In this document: positions 31,343-64,000 of the stretch, one piece after another
How positions within the stretch are numbered: the stretch's first letter is position 1
How the letters are laid out: each line of letters begins with the position of its first letter
From: Anniella stebbinsi
Lineage: Eukaryota > Chordata > Lepidosauria > Squamata > Anniellidae
Direction of reading: 5' to 3'
Assembly (NCBI GenBank): GCA_029215795.1
Contig: JARDYH010000005.1
Location: 13,548,001 to 13,612,000, forward strand
Length of the DNA: 64,000 nt
Position numbers and translations under genes: made by a program
Notes under the pieces: generated by a model
Seen by the model: only the letters and a program-made list of their open reading frames with translations
What the model was told of the DNA's origin: nothing
Database searches by the model: none

Positions 31343-31636
31343 CCCACGTACTCCGCTCGACATGCCGCACGCGCCCGGCTGCCTCCCCGCACCTCCAATG
31401 CCTCGCCTCCCCTCTCCCTGCTTTGGATTCCAGACGACGCACCACCCGCAAGGGCGTATGCATCAGGGCGGGCAGGAGGTGCGCTCGGCCGGGGCAGGGC
31501 CAGGAGTGCAGAGAGGGCGGCGGCCGTGTGCTGATGATGAGAGAGGGGGAAGCTGGCTCGTCATGCCGAGGATAGGAAGGGGTGCCGATGGAAGACCCGG
31601 GGGGGGCGGAGCGGGCACAGATACCTGGCCTGGAGG

Positions 31637-56248
<24,612 letters not shown>

Positions 56249-56271
56249 GGTGGGGAAATGGGCTGGAGTCA

Positions 56272-57046
56272 CTGAGGAGAAGGAGGAGGGGGAGGGAGGA
56301 GGGTTACCCAGCACATTAAACACAGAGGCAATTTTCTCTCGATACACAGGAAGCCAGGTACAGCAAAACCTATTGACGTATTTATGAGATCCCAACCCCG
56401 CTTCTTGGCCTGTGAAGTAGTCCATAAAATCATAAATCTGCTTTTAAAAAAATCAATTCAAAGACTGAATGGACACAGCCTATAAGCCAGACAAAAAAGC
56501 AGGCTGAATGATGGAGGGCCAGCAAGAGCTTGCTGTGGCTCACAAGTAAATCAAGGGTGTCTCTTGGGCTCTTGAAGAGCCAGCTCACATGGTACCCACA
56601 TACTAAGGGCATTGGGTTTTTTTAATCTGTTATTTTGAGACACGTAAAATATTTATATCTGCGGTTGCATCTTGTGGTGACTAGAGGCTCTCAGCCAAAG
56701 GTTTGACTACTTATTCCAAATCAATAGACAATCCCTCACCTCTTTTTGAGCTCCTGGCCATATATACTACTCCTCTCTACCTACTCTCTCCCCCATTTGA
56801 AATGCCCCTCCTAACGCTTAGTTACTGGCAGAAAGAGCAAAAATACACTGCTATTCTGACCCCGCCCCCTTGTGTTTGACCCCGCCCACCACTGGCACAT
56901 GACCCCAAGAGCTTCTCTGATAGTCAATTCGCTCCTTGAGCTGAAAGGAGTTCAGTTCTCCTGGTTTATTCAAACACCTCTTCCTCCTCCTCCTCCTCAA
57001 GTGCCACTTGGTGATGACACCCAGAAAATGCAACACACCCCACTCT
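56272..57046. other. Region upstream of first coding CDK16 exon
   Basis: It would be intron 1 of the transcript. No first exon was recognised. Confidence 0.35.
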
Positions 57047-57261
57047 GGCCCTGTTCAGACGACACGCTAAGCCATGGCGGCTTCAGCATTTTGAGCTAAA
57101 CATTATGTCTTAGCGTGTCATGTGAGCCATGACTTAGCGTGTCGTGCGAACCATTCCTAACCGTAGTAGCTACATAACCACGGTTTAAACACGCTCACTA
57201 ACCATTTGCTGAAAAAGGGTTAGTGGCCTAACCATGGCTTCGTGTGTTTCTGAACAGGGCC
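57047..57261. mobile_element. Family D palindromic MITE, copy 3
   Basis: gccctgttcagacgacacgc and tgtgtttctgaacagggcc are inverted ends; ccgtagtagctacataacca lies at the centre. Confidence 0.75.
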
Positions 57262-57631
57262 TATATGCTGGTTGAAAGGGCAGAGCCAATAACAATGCAT
57301 GTTTTATGAGACACGATTATGCTGGGAGCAAAGAACCAAAGGGAAACTGAAAGATATGTTTGTTTTCAATTTGCTATTCAGTTGTGCGCCTGACTGGGTT
57401 CAAGAAGGTCCCCCCTCCCCCGCCTAACTTCACTCAATCCAGCCTCGGGATGTTTCTTCCTGTCCTCTAAGACCAAGTTCCAGAAGCTTATCCTCAGTGA
57501 GAGGATCCATAATGGCAGGCCAGCTTCCCTGAAAGAAAGCTTGCCAATCTCTACCGATCCTTGTGCGCAACAGCGGAGATGCGTCGCGTGCTTTCTAAGG
57601 TGAAATCTCCGCTCGTGCGGAGTAATACAAA

Positions 57632-57700
57632 GGGCCAGCCCTACCATGAGGCACAGTGAGGCAACCGCCTCAGGCAGTGCACGCCAGGGGGCACGGAGTG
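57632..57700. mobile_element. Repeat fragment (aggcaaccgcctcaggca type)
   Basis: agccctaccatgaggcacag, then gaggcaaccgcctcaggcag is a text I associate with dispersed amniote repeats. Family unknown. Confidence 0.35.
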
Positions 57701-58805
57701 GCGCTAGAGGACAGAGCTGTGTGTGCTATGCCACCTGCCCTGCACCCCTAAGCCAGCCTGCTGCCCTCAGGTGCCGTGGGGGGGACGCAGTCCAATGGCC
57801 AGTGTGGAAGAGTCAACTGCTGGCCCAGCAAGAGGGGGGGGGGGATTTTGCCCTTTGCCTCAGGGAGGAACACGTCTTGGCCAGGGAGACGAAACAACCT
57901 GGGCTGGCAGAATGTGCGGCCCACAACATCCCCCAGACTCCTCCGTAACACACAGGGGTGGGGTGAGGTGGGTGCTGTAGCAGACATGGAAGGGATTCTA
58001 GGCTGAAAAATTGATGTGGAAAGGGCTCCCTGATGACAGAAAGCTTGAAATTCACCACTCTGAGGCATCAACGATTGCTGAGGCAGGGTGTATTATGTTC
58101 AGTGGGCCTGCTGTACTAGAGATGGGGTGGGGGTGGGGAATGTGTGTGAAGAAGCCCAAGCCTTCCTTTTAGAGAAGGGCGGCTTTTATTTTGCATTTAT
58201 CACTCTATCTGGAGCCAGGAAGACATTTTGCCCCAGGCCAATTTGGCTAGCGACACAATTAGTGAAATTCATTCGAAGCACATCATTTCGAGGGCGTGTG
58301 TCCATGCGCACCACGTACAAAGACCCCTCCGTGGCATAGTAATGAGAGGGAAGAGGATTTCATCTGTGGTTCAAACTGGCCGAAGTTTGGTCACAGGCTG
58401 TAGTTTTGGGGACATTCCTTGTTTTCATCTACCTCCTGAGCCTTCCTGTAATGAACGGTGGGGCTTATATTTAGCACAAAGAGCTGGAGTGTGAGAGGAA
58501 ACCGCCCAGACTGGGCATGCAGTTGACAGATAGACTCCAACTGCAACTTCAAAACATAGGTGATGGGACTGCACAGGCCACGGTTTTCCAAACGCAGCGT
58601 GGGTTTCCCCTTTGAGATGTGGGCCATGGTCTCGCCGGTTTCTGCAGCTGGGGCATGGCCAGCCCAGTTGGCAGCATCCCAAGGTCTCAGCGCTCTGCCG
58701 CAGCTTTCTTTCTTTCTGGCAAACTCGACATCAGCCATTTATTACACACTCAAAATGGTACTGCTGATGTAAACAAATGATGATGGTAGTTACACTCAGT
58801 CCCTA

Positions 58806-58890
58806 CGCATTAACTCAGGGGTGGGCAACTTGCGGCCCTCCAGATGTTTTGGCCTACAACGTCCATCAGCATGACCAAAGCGATGGCTTT
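58806..58890. mobile_element. Family C half-element
   Basis: ggggtgggcaacttgcggcc, then ctccagatgttttggcctac; the right arm is missing, replaced by a CA microsatellite. Confidence 0.7.
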
Positions 58891-58893
58891 CTT

Positions 58894-58928
58894 ATACACA
58901 CACACACACACACACACAAACACAAACA

Positions 58929-58960
<32 letters not shown>
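58894..58960. repeat. (CA)n microsatellite with (CAAA) interruptions
   Basis: About 30 units. Confidence 0.96.
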
Positions 58961-59190
58961 GCATTGGGGAGTCTCATCCTCCTGCCTTTCAGTAGATGTC
59001 CAAGGTGACAGCGGATATACAGTCTAAATATTTATTTATTTCAAAATGCAGATATTCTGCCTTTTAGGATGATGTCCCCACCAAGCAGCTTACAAAATAA
59101 AACCCTAAGGACGATGCAATGCAATGCAATCACTTTTTGTGTCTCCTCCCTTAAAGGCGGCATGTGGCTGTACTTTGGATGCTGATCCAG

Positions 59191-59223
<33 letters not shown>

Positions 59224-60740
59224 TTTATTTGTAACCCGCCTCTCCCTCCGGATCGAGGCGGGGAACAACAACAATATAAACACAAAAATCACAACAGTTA
59301 AAAAATTTTAAAACAAGAGAACAATACAACATTAAAAACATCCTAAAATTCATCTGGATAGGCCTGTCGGAAGAGGACAGTCTTCATGACTCTCTTAAAT
59401 TCATGAAGAATGTCAATTTGTCTAACCTCCTCCGACAGACCATTCCACAGACTGGGAGCGATGGAAGAAAAGGTCCTCTGGGTAACACGCGCCAGCCTAG
59501 TTCTGGCTGACTTGAGTAAGTTCTTCCCAGAGGACCTAAGTGTGCGGGGCGGATTGTACGGGAGAAGGCGATCCCGCAGGTACCCTGGACCCAAACCATG
59601 TAGGGCTTTAAAGGTAATAACCAACACTTTATACTTCGCCCGGAAACTGATTGGCAGCCAATGAAGCGATTTTAAAACTGGTGTAATGTGATCACCCCTA
59701 GGTGTACCGGTGACCAACCTGGCTGCCATATTTTGAGCAAGTTGAAGTTTCCGGACTAGGCACAAAGGTAGCCCTATGTACAGCGCATTGCAGAAGTCGA
59801 GCCTCGAAGTTACCAGCGCGTGCACTACCGTCTTTAGGTCTTCCAACTCTAGGAAGTGGCGCAGCTGGAGTATCAGCCGAAGCTGATAGTAGGCACTCCT
59901 GGCCGTCGCATCAATCTGAGCTGTCATTTAGAGCGACGGATCCAGGAGTACCCCCAGGCAGCGAACATAGTCTTTCAGGGGGGGTGTAACCCCATCCAGA
60001 ACTGGTTGACACACCTCCAGACCCAGGTTGGGGCCTTTGACAGCAAGCACCTCTGTCTTGTCTGGATTCAGTTTCAGTTTGTTTTTCCTCATCCAGCCCA
60101 TTACCGCCTCCAAGCATTCATTCAGAGGAGACACACTATCCTTAGCTGACGATGTTGTCGAAGGCATAGAGAAATATATTTGGGTGTCATCAGCGTATTG
60201 ATAGCACCCCGCCCCATGCCTCCGGATGATCTCTCCCAGCGGTTTCATGTAAATGTTAAACAGCATTGGAGAAAGGATGGCACCTTGTGGTACACCACAT
60301 AGCAGCTCCTTTTTTGAAGAGCAGCTATCCCCAAGTATCACCATCTGGAACCTGCCCGAGAGATAGGATCGGAACCACTGAAGCACAGTGCCCCCGATCC
60401 CCAATTCCCCCAGGCGCTCCAGAAGGATACCATGGTCGATGGTATCGAAAGCTGCTGAGAGGTCCAGGAGTACCAGCAGGGACACACTCCCCCTGTCGAT
60501 ACTAAGGCGTAGATCATCCACTAAGGCGACCAAAGCGGTCTCAACTCCGTATCCCGCCCTGAAGCCAGTTTGAAATGGGTCTAGAAAATCAGTGTCATCC
60601 AAGACTACCTGGAGTTGAAGAGCAACTGCCCTCTCGATCACCTTGCCCAAAAACGGAAGATTTGATACAGACCTGTAGTTATTAAGGTCCAGGGGATCCA
60701 GGGAGGGGAGGTTTCTGCTCGGTTTCCGACCCTTCATGAG
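59191..60740 (-). mobile_element. L2/CR1-like LINE, 5' truncated, RT broken by one stop
   Basis: Non-LTR retrotransposon copying its RNA by target-primed reverse transcription. The frame 60737-59928 holds RT motifs: LDLNNYRSVSNLPFLGKVIE, LDLSAAFDTIDH, GVPQGAILSPMLFNIYM and the catalytic YADD. It ends at TAA (59928-59930), yet the same frame goes on without a break through MTAQIDATARSAYYQLRLIL, SRLDFCNALYIGLPLCLVRK and LHWLPISFRAKYKVLVITFK to 59343. So one substitution splits ORF2. The 3' UTR ends with the gcctcgatccggagggagag motif and an (att)n tail at 59191. The endonuclease half is missing. Confidence 0.92.
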
Positions 60741-61146
60741 TTATGGCCATGCTTCTGCATCCCATCTGAGTGGAAGGTCGAATTTTAAGGACGCTGCCGC
60801 CCATTGCCGGGACGCCATTTCTTCAGCAGGCTCGAGGTGTGAAAGGTTGGCGGCCTCCACCGAAGCTTCCCCAGCCCCCTTGCAGCTGCCAGGCTGCCCT
60901 TGGCTCCCTCTCTGCCAGGTCCAGCATCGATGAGCCAGGGAGATGTGACAGGCCGGGAGCCGGGGGCCATGAGGCAGGCAGCGAGCGGCGGATGCATACC
61001 ATGAGCGGAGATGACATTCCTCACCTCGGTCTGCCACTTTGCGTTAGGGGGGATCTGGATGGGGAGAGGGGAAGGCCTTGCTGCCCCTGTGACAATCAAA
61101 GGATGCACAGCCCTTGCCAGCCTCGCATGCAACGCACCGGCAGCCG

Positions 61147-61318
61147 ACTTTATACTGAATCAGACCATTGGTCCATCCAGCCCCATGATGTTTACACCGG
61201 TAGCAGCTCTACAGAGTTTTAGGCAAGGTTTTTCCCCCAGCGCTACTTGGAGATGCTGGGTAGAACCGGGGACCTTGCAGAGCAAGCACTCTGCCACTGA
61301 GCTACGGCCCTTCCCCAA
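61147..61318 (-). mobile_element. tRNA-Ala-derived SINE, antisense
   Basis: ttatactgaatcagaccatt (3' end) at the left and ctctgccactgagctacggc (box A reversed) at the right. Confidence 0.8.
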
Positions 61319-61731
61319 CACCCAAGTGTTGCTCACTCAAACCATCAAGCCCAGCCGAATGAGGGCTCTTTCTGCCATTGATCAGACCAAGATCAAGGCA
61401 TCCCAACCTCTTGCAAATGAGGTGCATTGCCTTGCGTTTCAAAGGAGGACGGAAGCAACAGGGTGTCCAGCACAGATTTCTGCCTCCTGGTCATCTAAAT
61501 CCTCTTGCTTCACTCGCTCTTTTCCCATTATCTCCCCTTCTGAGGTGCTGATTCCTCCACCGCTGCCGGCCTCCAGCCACCTGCTCACCTAGAAGGGCTC
61601 CACCCATTTCCCCCGCCAGCCTTTTATGTCCTGAACCCCCTCCATGAGCACCGACCACTGCAGTGCTCAATCTCACATGCTCTTCAAATCCCTACCCCAA
61701 GCCCACCCTGGCTCATCCCCAACCAAAAAGA
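61319..61731. other. Unannotated, 5' of CDK16 coding exons
   Basis: No gene or repeat recognised. Confidence 0.4.
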
Positions 61732-61866
61732 AGCCTTCCCCAAACTGGTGCCCTCCAGCTGTATTAGCCTAGAACTCCCCTAAACCCCCGATCATTGAAC
61801 ATGCTGGCTGGGGCTGTTAGGAATTGAAGTCTAAAACATCTGGAGGGCACCAGCTTGGGAAGGCTG
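61732..61866. mobile_element. Family C fold-back repeat
   Basis: gccttccccaaactggtgcc and ggcaccagcttgggaaggc are inverted ends. Confidence 0.85.
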
Positions 61867-62750
61867 CCCTAATACAAGACCCTGCGTCTGCTCATATCCA
61901 TCCTTTGTTAACCTTCCCTCTCCCTCCATTGCTTCCCCCACTGTTAAAAATGTAAACTCCTTGGAGCAGGGACCTGACCTTTTTGCTTATGTAATCCTGA
62001 AAAGTGGACGATGGTCTTGGATATTTATAACATCCCCCTTGGCTTTTTTTTTTTTTTTTTAAAGGACACAAAAGACACTTCAACACTCACTTGCAGCAAG
62101 GCTCCCCCATACCTATTGTACATGGATTGGATTAGGCATTACTGTCACTGGATTGAAGCTAGCGCGATTACAAAGAATACCCATTTCACCCCATACTCTG
62201 GGAAAGCTGGAGGTAATAGCATTTCCAAAACTTCAGCTTTCATCTTTTTTCAAATGCAAGTTTCTAGCCCTCAAGCTTGCACAAAAAATCTTGGACATTC
62301 TCAGCAATGTTCCCAGCAAAGACATAGGAAAGCGGAAGCGATCTTGGTAGTATTCTTAAAATCGCTGGAACACTTTTCAAATAAAAAGATCCTGGATTTG
62401 GACTGGGACAACCCGTGTTTAAATAAATCCCTGTTCAGCCACAGACCTCTTAGGATGGTTCTTTCGTGGAAGGAAGCTGAGATACAAATGTAATAAACAC
62501 TTTATACTAAACAATTGTCCAAGCCTATTTATAACCGAGCCAGACTCAAGAAAGACAAATATCCTTGCTTTAAACTACCATATTCCCCAAATCGCACATG
62601 GACAAATATGATCCCAAATATGATTATTCCTTGTGGGCAGAGAAGGCTGTGTTATTATGCAACTGCTGAAAAGGGCACTCTGGCCAAGTGGGAACAGGGG
62701 TCTTGGGGTGGCAGAGACCATCAAGAGCTACATGGCCTGGTTGTAGGATG
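61867..62750. other. Unannotated
   Basis: T/A-rich parts with a T18 run at 62046. The sequence at 61950-62010 (ctccttggagcagggacctg) resembles an old LINE tail. Confidence 0.35.
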
Positions 62751-62754
62751 GGGT

Positions 62755-62878
62755 GTGGACCCTGTGGCCTGCCAGATGTTGTTGGACCCCAAAGTCCCAT
62801 CAGCCTCAGTCAGCATGGTCTATAATGGCGGCTAATGGTCGCTGTAGTCCAACAAGATGTTCTTCTGCCAGGCTGTGG
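62755..62878. mobile_element. Family C-like fold-back repeat
   Basis: ccagatgttgttggacccca and tagtccaacaagatgttctt arms. Confidence 0.65.
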
Positions 62879-62997
62879 GAGTGGCTGCCTGAGCTCAGAA
62901 AACCCCATGTTGCTTCTGGATACATTCACAGGAAGCCACACTTTGGCCAGGGACCACATTTGCCTGTCTAGAGCTAGAAATTTCTAACTATCTAAAC

Positions 62998-63077
62998 CAA
63001 CCTTCCCCAACCTAGCTGGAGAATGCTGTGGGTTGTAGCCCTAACCCAGCTGGAGGCACCAGGTTGGGGAAGGATGA
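62998..63077. mobile_element. Family C fold-back repeat, short form
   Basis: ccaaccttccccaacctagc and caccaggttggggaagg are inverted ends. Confidence 0.75.
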
Positions 63078-63672
63078 CTTTACATTTGACACCAACGTGT
63101 TAAAATCAAGACATCCCCCACTACCACCACAATAAAAACCCTTTCAGATGTATTTGCCCCCAGCTCTAGCCTCAGCAGTTTACAGCAGAAAACTCCACCC
63201 GTGTCCATATCAGGCCAACGCGCGGCTGAGCGATAAGCAAATCCTCCCCTTTCTGCCTCCTCACACATCATGCGAGGGAGCCACGTATGTGGCAGTGGAG
63301 GCTCTCAAGGTCCTCTCCTGCCCATTTTGCGTGCATGCGTTCCATTTCCCCCCCTTTTGGGCACATGATTGTGCTATTCTAGTCCCCATGTAAGTAGCAT
63401 AGCTGATGTGAGAGATTAAAAACAAAGCTCAAGCCAAGAGGACAGCGACAGGCAGCCAATGCCTGCCCCAAATACACCCTAGTTGCCCGGCATCACTTAA
63501 AAGCGCACTGATGTAACCCAGCTTCAGGACCCTTCTGATGGCAACTGCTTCAATAACAACCTCAAGCCAGGAAGGTCTCACAGCCACGGACCGAGCGCAG
63601 AGGTCCCAGATGCCAAACCTGGGGGCAGCCACTCCAGTGAGGAACCTGCATCCACCCATCCATCAGCCAAGG

Positions 63673-63784
63673 CAGCTTTTCCCCAGCCCACCAGATGTTT
63701 TAGACTACAACTCCCATTGTCCCCAGCTGGGGGGGTGGAAGTTGCAATCCAAGGCATCTGGAGGGTCCCAGGTTGGGGAAGCTT
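63673..63784. mobile_element. Family C fold-back repeat
   Basis: cagatgttttagactacaac and ttgcaatccaaggcatctgg arms, ending caggttggggaagc. Confidence 0.75.
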
Positions 63785-64000
63785 GTTCCATGGGGTTGCT
63801 AGTGGAGAAGGCAAATTCAAAGCCCATTGATGGTGCCAACGGAGAGCCCCTGCCCTTTGAATTCCTACCACTGCGCCTGGTGGATGGGCAGGTGGGGCTT
63901 TGAAAGTCATCAGGCCCTGCTTGGGAGTGGATACAAGACTCGAGTGCAGAACTGCAGAACTCAGGCCCGGGAGCCAAAGCCAGGCCTCTTTGTTTTTCCA

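Noticed and set aside
57378..58738. Several 80-115 codon frames on both strands
   Set aside because: No homology, no conserved splice structure; they lie in repeat-rich DNA upstream of CDK16.
60785..61132. 115-codon minus-strand frame with a plausible donor at about 61001
   Set aside because: The peptide IPPNAKWQTEVRNVISAH matches nothing I can name and no acceptor-donor pair could be justified as a CDK16 leader exon.

Overview
This is vertebrate nuclear DNA, most likely from a squamate reptile. It holds two multi-exon genes, both on the minus strand, with GT-AG introns full of CR1 and L2-like LINEs, tRNA-derived SINEs, microsatellites and many palindromic (fold-back) MITEs. The squamate assignment is inferred from the repeat types, and the species cannot be read from the sequence.

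Gene 1 is CDK16 (PCTAIRE-1 kinase), about 31.6-56.2 kb. Sixteen coding exons keep phase from an ATG at 56248 to a stop at 31637, giving 515 residues. All kinase landmarks are present: glycine loop, catalytic Lys, PCTAIRE helix, HRD and DFG. Two features differ from human CDK16 as I remember it. One is a 141-nt in-frame exon (52993-53133) that reads like the N-terminus of the paralogue CDK17. The other is a second possible terminal exon (30609-30646), 1 kb beyond the canonical one, with the same phase and coding length; it resembles the CDK17/18 tail. The non-coding 5' exon(s) and promoter of CDK16 were not found.

Gene 2 is USP11 (ubiquitin-specific protease), 0.27-19.4 kb. Twelve exons cover the DUSP domain, the UBL domain and the first half of the catalytic domain, including the Cys box. 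The remaining exons, with the His box, lie beyond the left edge. Exon 1 sits in a GC-rich promoter region with a cluster of YY1-like motifs.

Both genes point the same way, CDK16 upstream of USP11, as in the human UBA1-CDK16-USP11 cluster at Xp11.3. About 10 kb of repeat-rich intergenic DNA (19.7-30.2 kb) separates them, and I recognise no third gene.

Repeats: (A) three ~320-bp hAT-type fold-back MITEs with 8-bp target duplications at 34.3, 39.9 and 42.5 kb. (B) A PIF/Harbinger-like palindrome family with TAA/TTA duplications. (C) The commonest fold-back family, about 20 copies. (D) A second Harbinger-like family. (E) A short palindrome family based on TTAGTCC-type arms. (H) A second hAT-like family with a perfect 8-bp duplication at 46.8 kb. 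There are also several CR1 pieces, one nested in another, and an L2/CR1-like LINE at 59.2-60.7 kb whose reverse transcriptase is broken by one stop codon. There are no prokaryotic features, CRISPR arrays or true tRNA/rRNA genes. I see no new multi-gene system; the interest lies in the CDK16 exon structure, the USP11 promoter and the composite MITEs.
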